From positions 1 to 32,241 of the forward strand of contig JACSSA010000104.1 of NCBI GenBank assembly GCA_014879465.1: 32,241 bases of DNA, given 5' to 3'. The stretch's first letter is position 1. The number at the start of each line of letters is the position of its first letter. The position numbers were made by a program, and so were the translations under genes. The DNA comes from Rhodothermales bacterium. Its GTDB lineage: Bacteria > Bacteroidota > Rhodothermia > Rhodothermales > BA12. This document shows positions 9,730 to 19,228 of the stretch, piece by piece. The notes beneath the pieces were generated by a model, which was not told where the DNA came from, ran no database searches, and saw only the letters and a program-made list of their open reading frames with translations.

Positions 9730-10599
9730 TCACGGATGCACGGTGGCGGTGTACGTCTCCGGGCGACGGTCGCGGTAGAACTGCCACGTGTTGCGGACTT
9801 CGCGGATGAGGTCGAGGTCGAGGTCGGCCACCACCACGGCGTCGCCGCTGCGCGGCGCCTCGGCGATGATCTGCCCGCGCGGGTCGGCAAAGTAGCTCTG
9901 CCCGTAGAACTCGCCGATGTTCCACGGCCCCTCGGTGCCGGGGCGGTTGATCGCGCCGACGTAGTAGATGTTGTTGGCCGCCGCCGCGGGCTGCTCCAGC
10001 TTCCACAGGTACTCGCTCAGGCCCGCAACCGTCGCCGACGGGTTGAAGACGATTTCGGCCCCGCCGAGGCCCAGCTCGCGCCAGCCCTCGGGGAAGTGGC
10101 GGTCGTAGCAGATGTAGACGCCGACCTTCCCAACGGCGGTGTCGAACACCGGGTAGCCGAGGTTGCCGGGGCGGAAGTAGAACTTCTCCCAGAACCCCGG
10201 ATGGCAGTGCGGGATGTGGATCTTGCGGAACTTGCCCAGATACGACCCGTCGGCGTCGATGACGGCGGCGGTGTTGTAGTACACGCCCGTGATGTCTTCC
10301 TCGTACATCGGCGCGACGATCACCATCTTGTGCTTCTTGGCGATGTCCTGCATCACCTTGGTCGTCGGGCCGTCGGGGATGCGCTCGGTCAGGCCGTACC
10401 ACTTCTCCTCCTGCTCGGCGCAGAAGTACGGGCCGTAGAACAGCTCTTGCATGCAGACGACCTCCACGCCCTTGCCCGCCGCTTCTTCGAGCAGGGCGAC
10501 GTGCTTGTCCAGCATCCGCTGGCGGATCTGCGCGACCGGCGCGGCGGGGTCTTCGTTGAGGGTGGCCTGGATGAGGCCGGCGCGAACGATGCGGGGCAT
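9730..10599 (-). CDS. Beta-ureidopropionase / N-carbamoyl amidase (nitrilase superfamily)
   Basis: CMQELFYGPYFCAEQ (Glu), YLGKFRKIHIPH (Lys) and VYICYDRHFPEGWRELGLGGAEIVFNPSAT (Cys) catalytic motifs. Confidence 0.95.
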   Translation of the reverse strand: MPRIVRAGLIQATLNEDPAAPVAQIRQRMLDKHVALLEEAAGKGVEVVCMQELFYGPYFCAEQEEKWYGLTERIPDGPTTKVMQDIAKKHKMVIVAPMYEEDITGVYYNTAAVIDADGSYLGKFRKIHIPHCHPGFWEKFYFRPGNLGYPVFDTAVGKVGVYICYDRHFPEGWRELGLGGAEIVFNPSATVAGLSEYLWKLEQPAAAANNIYYVGAINRPGTEGPWNIGEFYGQSYFADPRGQIIAEAPRSGDAVVVADLDLDLIREVRNTWQFYRDRRPETYTATVHP

Positions 10600-10658
10600 A
10601 AGAAAAGGCGAAGGTCGAGGTGCGAAGGTGGTGAGGCGTAGCTGGATGGTCTAACGGG

Positions 10659-10735
10659 TTGTTGCGAGGAGCGAAGCGAAGCGGCACCCTCGTCGGCTTG
10701 GCGTCTCAACCGCGAGTGGGCTGCGCTACGACACG
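10659..10735. repeat. Partial/degenerate MITE/REP-like repeat
   Basis: TTGTTGCGAGGAGCGAAGCGAAGCGGCACCCTCGTC matches the left arm of the 6464/31694 family; right half degenerate. Confidence 0.6.
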
Positions 10736-10743
10736 ATGGGGAC

Positions 10744-11955
10744 TTACGAGCGGGCGAAGCCGGGCGGAAGCGTGCCCTTGGCCGCGGGCGCGGCGGTCGG
10801 TGCAGACTCGGCGCTGTCGTCGCCGGACGCGCCGTCCCCCGACGTGCCGCTGCCGTCGTTGGAGTAGCCCTCGTAGCCGCCGAAGTAGTCTTCGTCGACG
10901 GGGCGGCGGATCTGCGAGTTGGCGACGATGCGGTCGCGCCGCATCCCGCGGAAGTCTTCGAGGCACGTCCACCCGCGGTGGGCGTTGTGGTCGAGGAACT
11001 CGGCGAGGCCGGCGTTGAGGCCCGCGATCACGTTCGGCCCAATCGCCTTGTCGAGCATCGCCGAGGTGCACACCTGCACGGTGCCGCAGCCGAGGAGGAA
11101 GTAGTTGAGCGCGTGCGTGAACGTGGTGATGCCGCCGATGCCGGAGAAGGCTTTGTCCGGGAACGCCTTCGTCATCTGCGCCATCTTGGCCAGCGAAATC
11201 GGCAGGATGGCGGGCCCGCCGAGGCCGCCGCTCGAGACGAGGCCGTCGACGTTGATCTCGAACTCCAGCGTGTCGGGGTCGATGACGGGCAGCGACGGGA
11301 ACGTGTTGCTCGACACCACTGCCTCGGCCCCGCCGCGGAAGACCGCGCCCGCTTCGACGGCGATGTCGCCGGTGGCAGGGGTGAGCTTCGACCAGACCGG
11401 GATCGTCGCCACTTCCTTCACGGCCTGCGTCACGGTCGAGCACAGCGCGGCATCTTTGCCGATGTTTGACCCCATGTCGGCGCGGTCCATGTGCGGGCAC
11501 GACAGGTTCAGTTCGAGGCCGTCGGCCCCGGCTTCTTGGCACGCGATGGCGAGCGTCTGCCAGTTGCGCAACTCCTCGTCTGACCCCGACCCCGCCATGA
11601 TCGAGGCGATGAGCATCTTGGTCGGGTGCGCCGCTTTGATCCGCATCAGGCGCGGCACCCACCAGTCAATCGGCTTGGTCGAGATCAACTCCCAGTTCCA
11701 CGACGAGTGCAGGGCCGCGTCGGGGATTTTGCGCATCGTGATGGCGTCCGACTCGACGCCTGTGCGGAAGAACTTGGTCTTCGGTCCGGCCACGTTGACG
11801 ACCGGGTGCAGGCCGATGGTTTTCGACACCACCCCGCCCCATCCGGCGTCGAAGGCGCGCATGATGTTGCTCTCCGACTCGGTCGGCGGCGCCGAGGAGA
11901 GCAGAAACGGGTTCTCGAAGCGAAGGCCGGTGAAGACGGTGGAGAGGTCGGGCAT
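10744..11955 (-). CDS. NAD-dependent dihydropyrimidine dehydrogenase PreA-like FMN domain (DHODH-like)
   Basis: LSTVFTGLRFENPFLLSSAPPTES, AFDAGWGGVVSKTIG, GADGLELNLSCPHMDRADMGSNIGKD, VWSKLTPATGDI. C-terminus is low complexity with no Cys-rich ferredoxin motif. Confidence 0.85.
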   Translation of the reverse strand: MPDLSTVFTGLRFENPFLLSSAPPTESESNIMRAFDAGWGGVVSKTIGLHPVVNVAGPKTKFFRTGVESDAITMRKIPDAALHSSWNWELISTKPIDWWVPRLMRIKAAHPTKMLIASIMAGSGSDEELRNWQTLAIACQEAGADGLELNLSCPHMDRADMGSNIGKDAALCSTVTQAVKEVATIPVWSKLTPATGDIAVEAGAVFRGGAEAVVSSNTFPSLPVIDPDTLEFEINVDGLVSSGGLGGPAILPISLAKMAQMTKAFPDKAFSGIGGITTFTHALNYFLLGCGTVQVCTSAMLDKAIGPNVIAGLNAGLAEFLDHNAHRGWTCLEDFRGMRRDRIVANSQIRRPVDEDYFGGYEGYSNDGSGTSGDGASGDDSAESAPTAAPAAKGTLPPGFARS

Positions 11956-12067
11956 GGGCGTTGGGGAGTTGGGGATGGTGGACAGTCAGAAGCGCCGGAA
12001 CAAGAACCTCCGACGACTCACCACCCACCACAGCGAGCAAAGCGGGCGGACAGGCGACACCGCCGCG

Positions 12068-13528
12068 TCACGACATCCAGTTGGTGCCGGCGTCCTGATT
12101 CCACTTCGTGGTGATCTTCTTCGCCTGCGTCCAGAACTCGATGGAGCCGCGTCCGGTGATTTCGCCGACGCCGTACTTCGAGTCGTTCCAGCCGCCGAAC
12201 GAGAACGGCTCGCGCGGCACCGGCACGCCCACGTTGACGCCGACCATCCCGGCGCTCGCGCGCTCGGCGACGAGCCGCGCCATTCCGCCGCTTTCGGTGT
12301 AGACCGACGCGGCGTTGCCGTAAGGCGAGGCGTTCTCGATGGCCAGCGCGCCGTCCACATCGGGCGTGCGGACGATGGCGAGCACGGGGCCGAAGACTTC
12401 CTCTTGGGCGATCTTCATCTCCGGCGTGACGTGGTCGAGGATGGTCGGGCCGACCCAGAAGCCGCCGTCTTGGCCCTCCACCGTCGCGCCGCGTCCGTCG
12501 AGCAGCACCGTCGCGCCCGCCGCCTCGGCCTCGGTGATGTACCGCTCGATGCGCGCCTTCGCCTCCGCCGTGATCACGGGGCCGAGCGTCGAACCGGGCA
12601 CGACGTTCTTCGCCACCTCCACCATTCGCTGGATGATCGCGTCGGTGGGGCCGACGGCCACCATCACGCTGGCCGCCATGCACCGCTGCCCGGCGCACCC
12701 CGACATCGACGCCACGATGTTGCTCGCCGCCATCTCGCGGTCGGCGTCGGGCAGGACGATCAGGTGGTTTTTGGCCCCGCCCATGCAGAGCGCCCGCTTG
12801 AGGTTGGCCGTGGCCCGGCGGTACACGATCTGCGCTACCTTGGTCGAGCCGACGAACGACACCGCCGCGATGTCCGGGTGGTCGCACAGGGCTTCCACAA
12901 CCTCGCGCCCGCCGTTGACGATGTTGAACACGCCGTCGGGAAGGCCCGCTTCGCGCAGCAGCTCCGCCAGCCGCACCACCGAGAGCGGCACCAGCTCCGA
13001 CGGCTTCATCACCATCGTGTTGCCCAGCACGATCGCGTTCGGGATCGTCCAGTTGGGCACCATGTTGGGGAAGTTGAACGGCGCAATCGACGCCACCACC
13101 CCGACCGGGTGCCGCTCGATCCGGCACTCGACGCCGCGGCTCACTTCGAGCACTTCGTTCGACGTGATCTGCGGCATCGACACGGCAAACTCGCACAGTT
13201 CGATGGATTTGAGCACCTCGGCCCGCGCCTCGCTCTCGATTTTGCCGTTCTCCTGCGTGACGAGCGCCGTCAGCTCGTCGATGTGCTGTTCGAGAAGCGC
13301 CCGGTAGCGGAAGATGACCTGCACGCGCTCCTTGATGGGCAGCGACGACCACGCGGGCAAGGCCGCCTTCGCCCGCGCCACCGCCGCATCAACGTCCGCT
13401 GTCGACGCCACCGGGACGTGCCCGATCACCGCTCCGCTGGCCGGGCTGTAGACGTCGAGGAAAGGCGCGTCGCTGTCGTAGCCGTCGCCGGAAGCGAGCG
13501 CAGATGGAGATGCCGAGGTTGTGCTCAT
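12068..13528 (-). CDS. mmsA: CoA-acylating methylmalonate-semialdehyde dehydrogenase
   Basis: ENGKIESEARAEVLKSIELCEFA, GVVASIAPFNFPNMVPNWTIPNAIVLGNTMVMKPSE, SGCAGQRCMAASV, PREPFSFGGWNDSKYG. Confidence 0.93.
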   Translation of the reverse strand: MSTTSASPSALASGDGYDSDAPFLDVYSPASGAVIGHVPVASTADVDAAVARAKAALPAWSSLPIKERVQVIFRYRALLEQHIDELTALVTQENGKIESEARAEVLKSIELCEFAVSMPQITSNEVLEVSRGVECRIERHPVGVVASIAPFNFPNMVPNWTIPNAIVLGNTMVMKPSELVPLSVVRLAELLREAGLPDGVFNIVNGGREVVEALCDHPDIAAVSFVGSTKVAQIVYRRATANLKRALCMGGAKNHLIVLPDADREMAASNIVASMSGCAGQRCMAASVMVAVGPTDAIIQRMVEVAKNVVPGSTLGPVITAEAKARIERYITEAEAAGATVLLDGRGATVEGQDGGFWVGPTILDHVTPEMKIAQEEVFGPVLAIVRTPDVDGALAIENASPYGNAASVYTESGGMARLVAERASAGMVGVNVGVPVPREPFSFGGWNDSKYGVGEITGRGSIEFWTQAKKITTKWNQDAGTNWMS

Positions 13529-13751
13529 AACGAAACGCTGCTGGGAAGGCTATGTGAAGGATCGATGGAAGGGGGCGGAAGATACGCTTACGCCCGTCCC
13601 ATCGCAACGTTTTTTCACGAGAAGCCTTGATCGCAGACCATCGGCGGCGGATCTTCGCGGCGGTTGGAGGCTGTTTTGCCGATGGGGCGGATGCGGCCGC
13701 GAACCGTTGCTGCGGTGCTATGTACGACTTCGCCTTCTGCCTTCTCCGCTT

Positions 13752-14417
13752 GTGCTTCGCCTCGACCGTCTCACCCGCACGTTCCGCGAAGGCGACGCCA
13801 CGCGCACCGTTCTTGACGGCGTGACGGCTCGCCTCGACCCCGGCACGTTCGCTGCGCTCTACGGCAGGAGCGGCTCGGGCAAGTCGACGCTGCTCAACCT
13901 CATTGCCGGGCTGGATACGCCGACTGCCGGGCACGTTTGGCTGGGAGACATCGACCTGACGACGCTCTCGGAGCGCGACCGCACGCTCGTTCGTCGCAAC
14001 CGGATGGGGTTCGTCTTCCAGTCCTTCAACCTCATCCCCACGCTCACCGTGCGGGAGAACGTCCGGCTTCCGCTCGACCTCGCTCGGCAGACCGACGAGG
14101 CCGACGTTCGCGCCGATGCGCTGCTCGATGCCGTGGGGCTATCTGGGCGCGGCGACGCCTTTCCCGACCGCCTCTCCGGCGGCGAACAGCAGCGCGTGGC
14201 GGTGGCGCGGGCGCTCGCCAACCGTCCGGAACTGGTTCTTGCCGACGAGCCTACCGGCAACCTCGACGAGGTCAACGCCGACCGTGTGCTCGACCTGCTG
14301 GCCGGGCTGGCGAAAGACGAAGGCCGCACGCTGCTCGTCGTCACGCACGACCCCGGCATCGCCCGCCGCGCCGACACGGTGCTGCACCTTGTGGACGGAC
14401 GATTGGTGGACGGATAA
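13752..14417 (+). CDS. ABC transporter ATP-binding protein (LolD/MacB/AttE-like)
   Basis: Walker [46 protein letters not shown] start at 13752 proposed ([11 protein letters not shown]); ORF-track start is far upstream. Confidence 0.93.
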   Translation: MLRLDRLTRTFREGDATRTVLDGVTARLDPGTFAALYGRSGSGKSTLLNLIAGLDTPTAGHVWLGDIDLTTLSERDRTLVRRNRMGFVFQSFNLIPTLTVRENVRLPLDLARQTDEADVRADALLDAVGLSGRGDAFPDRLSGGEQQRVAVARALANRPELVLADEPTGNLDEVNADRVLDLLAGLAKDEGRTLLVVTHDPGIARRADTVLHLVDGRLVDG

Positions 14418-14483
14418 CCAGTATTTTGGCGTACGGTTTGTTGGGCATCGATGTAGTATAAATAACATCAGCACATCTTATTG

Positions 14484-17003
14484 ATGCTTCGTACGATCTC
14501 GCTCCGCTACCTCGCCCGCCATCCGGCGCTGCTGGTGCTCGCGCTGGTCGGAGTGGCCATTGGCGTGGCCGTGGTGGTGGCCATCGACGTGGCGAATGCG
14601 AGCGCGCTGCGGGCGTTTGGGCGGGCTGCCGACCTCGTGGCCGGGCGGGCCACGCACGCGCTCGTGGGCGGAGCGGGCACGGTATCGGACTCGGTCTACA
14701 CCCGCCTGCGCCTCGCCGGGCTGCAAAACGTCGCGCCGGTCGTCGACGGGGTGGCAACGGTGCGCGGGCAGGTCGTGCAGGTCCTCGGCCTCGATCCGCT
14801 CGCCGACGCGCCGTTTCGCGACGTCGTCGGGGGGCAGCAGGGCGGTGGGCCGGATTTGGCGGCCTTTGTTGCCACGCCGGGCACGGTTTTTCTGGCCGAA
14901 GGCGGCGCGGCCCGGCTGGGCGCGGCGGTGGGCGATACCGTCGGCTTTTCGGCCAACGGCGTCCGGCACGAACTGCGCCTCGCCGCGCTGCTGCGCCCGC
15001 CCGACGAACAGGCGAAGGCGCTCGAAGGCTTTGCGGTGATGGACATTGCGACGGCGCAAACCGTGCTCGCGATGCCCGGACGGCTGAGCCGGGTGGACGT
15101 GCTGGCCTTGGATACGGCGGCGCTCGCCCCGATCCGGGCGTTGCTTCCGGCGGGCGTGCGCGTCGAACGGTCGGCCACGCGCGGACAGACGCTGGAGACG
15201 ATGACGCGGGCGTTCCGGCTCAACCTCGCCGCGCTGTCGCTGCTGGCGCTCGTCGTCGGGATGTTTCTCGTCTACAACACGTCCACGTTCTCCGTCGTCC
15301 AGCGGCGACCGCTCCTCGGGCGGCTGCGGGCGCTGGGCGTGACGAGCAACGAGGTGTTCGCGCTCGTGCTCGGCGAGGCGGCGCTCGTGGGGCTGATCGG
15401 CACGGCGTTCGGCCTTGCGCTCGGCGTGCTGCTCGGGCGCGGACTGGTGGGTGTGGTGGGGCAGACGATCACCGACCTGTACTTCGCGGTGGCGGTGCAG
15501 CAGGTGGCGGTGCCCGCCGGGACGCTCGTCAAGGGCGCGGTCTTGGGCGTCGGCACCACCGTTTTGGCGGCGCTGCTGCCCGCCCGCGAAGCCGCCCGGA
15601 CAGACGTGGTGGCCGTCCTCCGCCGCTCCGAAGTCGAGGCGTCGGCGCGGGCGTCGCTGCCGCGCCAGAGCGCTGCCGGGGCCGCCTTGGCGCTGGTGGG
15701 CGCGGCGCTGCTCGTCGTGCCCACGTCGTCGCTGGCCGTCGCGTACGTCGGGCTGTTGGCCGTGATGATCGGGTTTGCGCTCGTCGTGCCGCTGGTGGTG
15801 GCCGCGTTTGCCGCGCTCGTGCGGCGTCCGGTGGGTGCGGCGTTCGGGACGCTCGGGCGCATGGCGGCGGGCGGTCTTCGGGCGCACCTCGGGCGGCTGT
15901 CGGTGGCGGTGGCGGCGCTGGTGGTTGCGATTGCCGCGACGATCGGCGTGGGCGTGATGGTAGCCTCGTTTCGGGCCACGGTTGAGACGTGGCTTTCGGG
16001 GGCGCTGCAAGCCGATGTGTATGTGCAGCCGCCGTCGGCGTCGGCGCGGCGCAGCAACGCTTCGCTCGAACCCGCGTTTGCCGGCGCGGTGGCCCGCCTG
16101 CCCGGTGCCGCCGAGGTTTATGGCGTCCGCGTGCGCTCGTCCCAAAGCCAGTTCGGCCCCACCGACGTGCTGGCGATTTCGGGCGGCGCGGCGCAGGAAC
16201 GCGGCTTCGCGCTCAAAACCGGCGAGGCGTCGACCGTCTGGCCCGCCGTGCGCCGCGGCGACGGCGTGCTCGTTTCGGAGCCGTTTGCGATGCGCCACGG
16301 CGTGCGCGACGGCGATACGCTGCGCCTCGAAACCGACCGTGGGCGACGGGTCTTCGCCGTCCTCGCCACGTTCTACGACTACGGTTCGGACCTCGGCTAT
16401 GTGCTGCTGCCGCGCAGCCTGTACGACCGGCTCTACGACGACCGCGGCGTGTCGGGGCTGGGCCTTTTGGCCGCGCCGGGCACGTCGCCGGAAGCGCTCG
16501 CCGCCGAGGTGCGGGCCGAAGCCGCACGGCGCGGCGAGCGGGCGGTGGTGCGCAGCAACCGGGCGCTAAGGGCGTACTCGATGGACGTGTTCGACCGCAC
16601 CTTCGTCATCACCGGCGTCTTGCGCCTGCTGGCGCTGGTCGTGGCGTTCGTGGGTGTGGTGAGCGCGTTCATGGCCCTCACGCTGGAACGCGCCCGCGAG
16701 TACGCCACGCTGCGAGCCGTCGGGATGACGCCGCGCGAACTCTTCGGCCTCGTCGGGCTGGAGACGGGGCTGATGGGGCTGGTGGCGGGCCTGCTGGCGC
16801 TGCCGCTGGGCCTCGTCTTGGCCGCCGTGCTGATCTTCGTCGTCAACCGCCGCTCGTTCGGGTGGACGCTTCAAGTGACCGTTCCGGCGGAAGCGCTCGT
16901 CACCGCCGTGGTGCTGGCCGTCGTGGCGGCGCTCGTGGCCGGGTTGTATCCGGCGTGGAAGATCGTCCGAACCCCGCCCGCCGTCGCCATGCGCGACGAC
17001 TGA
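14484..17003 (+). CDS. ABC transporter permease, FtsX/MacB/LolC-like, long form
   Basis: About 839 aa; LGRLRALGVTSNEVFALVLGEAALVGLIG and ALTLERAREYATLRAVGMTPRELFGLVGLETGLMGLVAGLLALPLG indicate two FtsX-type halves; directly follows the ATPase. Confidence 0.88.
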   Translation: MLRTISLRYLARHPALLVLALVGVAIGVAVVVAIDVANASALRAFGRAADLVAGRATHALVGGAGTVSDSVYTRLRLAGLQNVAPVVDGVATVRGQVVQVLGLDPLADAPFRDVVGGQQGGGPDLAAFVATPGTVFLAEGGAARLGAAVGDTVGFSANGVRHELRLAALLRPPDEQAKALEGFAVMDIATAQTVLAMPGRLSRVDVLALDTAALAPIRALLPAGVRVERSATRGQTLETMTRAFRLNLAALSLLALVVGMFLVYNTSTFSVVQRRPLLGRLRALGVTSNEVFALVLGEAALVGLIGTAFGLALGVLLGRGLVGVVGQTITDLYFAVAVQQVAVPAGTLVKGAVLGVGTTVLAALLPAREAARTDVVAVLRRSEVEASARASLPRQSAAGAALALVGAALLVVPTSSLAVAYVGLLAVMIGFALVVPLVVAAFAALVRRPVGAAFGTLGRMAAGGLRAHLGRLSVAVAALVVAIAATIGVGVMVASFRATVETWLSGALQADVYVQPPSASARRSNASLEPAFAGAVARLPGAAEVYGVRVRSSQSQFGPTDVLAISGGAAQERGFALKTGEASTVWPAVRRGDGVLVSEPFAMRHGVRDGDTLRLETDRGRRVFAVLATFYDYGSDLGYVLLPRSLYDRLYDDRGVSGLGLLAAPGTSPEALAAEVRAEAARRGERAVVRSNRALRAYSMDVFDRTFVITGVLRLLALVVAFVGVVSAFMALTLERAREYATLRAVGMTPRELFGLVGLETGLMGLVAGLLALPLGLVLAAVLIFVVNRRSFGWTLQVTVPAEALVTAVVLAVVAALVAGLYPAWKIVRTPPAVAMRDD

Positions 17004-17022
17004 ACCTCCTCTCCCCTCTGCC

Positions 17023-18204
17023 GTGTCCCCCGTTCGCCTCTTCGTCGCGCTTGCTGCCGTGCTCGTCGCCGTGGTCGCGGCGGCGTGGTGGAGCGTGCGG
17101 CCGCCGCCCGACCGCACCGCGCGCCTGTCGCTCGCCGAGGCCATGGCCTCCGACACTGCCGGGTACGCCCGCGCCGTCGCGCCGCGCCCGTTCGTCTTTC
17201 CCCAAGACCACGGTCCGCACCCGGACTTTCGCTCCGAATGGTGGTACGCCACCGGCAACCTCGACGGCCCCGGCGGCGAACGCTTCGGCTACGAACTCAC
17301 CGTCTTCCGCATCGCCCTCGCTCCGCCGGATTCGACAGCCTCGGCGGATTCGTCCGGATGGACGTCGCGGCAGCTTTACATGGCGCACTTCGGCCTTACC
17401 GACGGCGTCGGGCGCACGCACCGCGCCTTCGAGCGGTTCAGCCGGGGCGCGGCGGGCCTCGCCGGGGCGCATGCGTCGCCGTTCCGCGTGTGGCTCGAAG
17501 GCTGGTCGTTTGAAGAAGGCGAAGGCGGGATGCCCGCCATGCGCGTCCGCGCCGCCCAAGACGGCTACGCGGTCGATCTGACGCTTCGCCCGGACAAGCC
17601 GGCGGTGCTCCAAGGCGACCGCGGCCTCAGCCAGAAAGGGCCGGGCATCGGCAACGCCTCGCACTACTACTCGCTCACCCGCCTCGCCACCGAAGGCACC
17701 GTGGAGACGCCGAGGGGCCGCGTGGCCGTCACCGGCACGTCGTGGTTCGACCGCGAGTGGAGCACGTCGGCGCTGGCCGCCGACCAAGTCGGGTGGGACT
17801 GGTTCGCGCTCCAACTCGCCGACGGACGCGACCTGATGCTCTACCAGCTTCGCCAGAAAGACGGCACGGCCTCGCCGTTTTCGTCCGGGGTGATCGTGGC
17901 CCCCGACGGGCAGGCGACGCCGCTGCCGGTGTCGGCCTACCGGCTCGTGCCCGAGCGGTCGTGGCGAAGCCCGCACTCCGGCATCGAATACCCGGTGGCG
18001 TGGCGCGTCGACATCCCGCAGGAAAACCTCGTACTCCGCGTGACGCCCGTCGTCGACGATCAGGAGTTGAACGTGAGCGTGCGGTACTGGGAGGGCGCGG
18101 TGGACGTGTCCGGGCCGGGCGGTCTTTCCGGGCGCGGCTACTTGGAGATGACCGGCTACGGCGACGGCGGCACGGCGCGCGGGCTGCGCACCAGCGCCGA
18201 ATGA
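17023..18204 (+). CDS. AttH/CrtC-like secreted lipocalin-like protein (predicted hydrolase family)
   Basis: FVFPQDHGPHPDFRSEWWYATGNLDG..., LTRLATEGTVETPRGRVAVTGTSWFDREWSTSAL; N-terminal hydrophobic anchor; downstream of ABC exporter. Confidence 0.88.
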   Translation: MSPVRLFVALAAVLVAVVAAAWWSVRPPPDRTARLSLAEAMASDTAGYARAVAPRPFVFPQDHGPHPDFRSEWWYATGNLDGPGGERFGYELTVFRIALAPPDSTASADSSGWTSRQLYMAHFGLTDGVGRTHRAFERFSRGAAGLAGAHASPFRVWLEGWSFEEGEGGMPAMRVRAAQDGYAVDLTLRPDKPAVLQGDRGLSQKGPGIGNASHYYSLTRLATEGTVETPRGRVAVTGTSWFDREWSTSALAADQVGWDWFALQLADGRDLMLYQLRQKDGTASPFSSGVIVAPDGQATPLPVSAYRLVPERSWRSPHSGIEYPVAWRVDIPQENLVLRVTPVVDDQELNVSVRYWEGAVDVSGPGGLSGRGYLEMTGYGDGGTARGLRTSAE

Positions 18205-18528
18205 TCACGCCTCGGCGTCGAGACGGACGACGTATTGCCCGCGGCCCATCGCCACAATCCGCACCCGGCTTCCGGCGGCGATGAACTCGCCCTCGGTGGT
18301 GGCCTCCAACCGGCTGCCGTGGACGACGACGATTCCCGACGGGCGCAGCGGCGTCACGGCGACGCCGCCCTTGCCCAGAAACCGCCCCCGCGACGCCTCG
18401 CCGTTCACCGATACGCCACTGCGGCTTTTCGAGGCCGAACGGAACGTGTACGCCCGGTACAATCCGAAGGCGAACACGACCGCGAACAGCACGGCCACGA
18501 GAAGGACAAGCGATAGGATCGGCGACAT
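18205..18528 (-). CDS. NfeD C-terminal (OB-fold) domain-like membrane protein
   Basis: One N-terminal TM then GEASRGRFLGKGGVAVTPLRPSGIVVVHGSRLEATTEGEFIAAGSRVRIVAMGRGQYVVRL. Confidence 0.7.
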   Translation of the reverse strand: MSPILSLVLLVAVLFAVVFAFGLYRAYTFRSASKSRSGVSVNGEASRGRFLGKGGVAVTPLRPSGIVVVHGSRLEATTEGEFIAAGSRVRIVAMGRGQYVVRLDAEA

Positions 18529-18592
18529 AGGCGCGGCCTACGGGCGTTTGGGCGGAAGGATGCACTTCCGCCGCATCTTTTTGCCCGTCCGC

Positions 18593-19207
18593 TCAAATCG
18601 GCAGCGGAATCGTAGCGATTTGGTAGAGGCTGTGACGCTCGATGTGCGCGTGGGGCGCGACGTCGCGGACGAACCGCTCGAACTGCCGGGGCGTCCAAAA
18701 ATTGACGTGGCCGGGGTTGGGGGCGAAGCCCAGCGCTTGCCCGGCGCGGTTGAGCGCATCGAAGAGCGGCTCGCGTGGCACCGTCACGGCGGCCGCTTTG
18801 CGGGCCACGCGCAGCACCTCGGCGAGGGCGCGGTCCGGCGCGTCGAGGTGTTCGAGCACCTCCGAGCAGACCACCGCGTCGAACGCGCCGTCGGGGTAGG
18901 GCAGGGCGTAGACGCTGCCCGTGGCAAAGGCGGCGAGGCGTCCGAAGCGTTCGCGGGCGAAGGCCACCGCGGGGGCGCTCGCGTCGAGGCCGGTGAACGA
19001 AACGCCCGGCAGGCGGCGGGCCAACAAGTCGAGGGCGAAGCCCTCGCCGCACCCGGCGTCGAGGATCGTCTGCGGCGCAAACGGACGAAGTCTGCGGGCG
19101 ATCAGGCTGGCGAACCGCCCCAGGTGCACCGCCGTCGCCGGATTCCAGCGGCGCGTGTACTTGTGGTGGTTGGCCGAGTGGTAGCCGTCGGGAGGGCGGT
19201 AGCGCAC
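18593..19207 (-). CDS. Class I SAM-dependent methyltransferase
   Basis: ILDAGCGEGFALDLLARRLPGVSFTGLDAS...FDAVVCSEVLEHLDAPDRALAEVLRVA; GTG start. Confidence 0.9.
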   Translation of the reverse strand: MRYRPPDGYHSANHHKYTRRWNPATAVHLGRFASLIARRLRPFAPQTILDAGCGEGFALDLLARRLPGVSFTGLDASAPAVAFARERFGRLAAFATGSVYALPYPDGAFDAVVCSEVLEHLDAPDRALAEVLRVARKAAAVTVPREPLFDALNRAGQALGFAPNPGHVNFWTPRQFERFVRDVAPHAHIERHSLYQIATIPLPI

Positions 19208-19228
19208 GGGCGGGCGTTCGCCGGGCCG

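Noticed and set aside
11105-13630. 841-aa plus-strand ORF over the PreA-like and mmsA genes
   Set aside because: Antisense shadow ORF; both minus-strand products have clear family motifs.
14478-16298. 606-aa minus-strand ORF over the ABC permease
   Set aside because: Shadow ORF with repetitive Arg/Gly/His composition.
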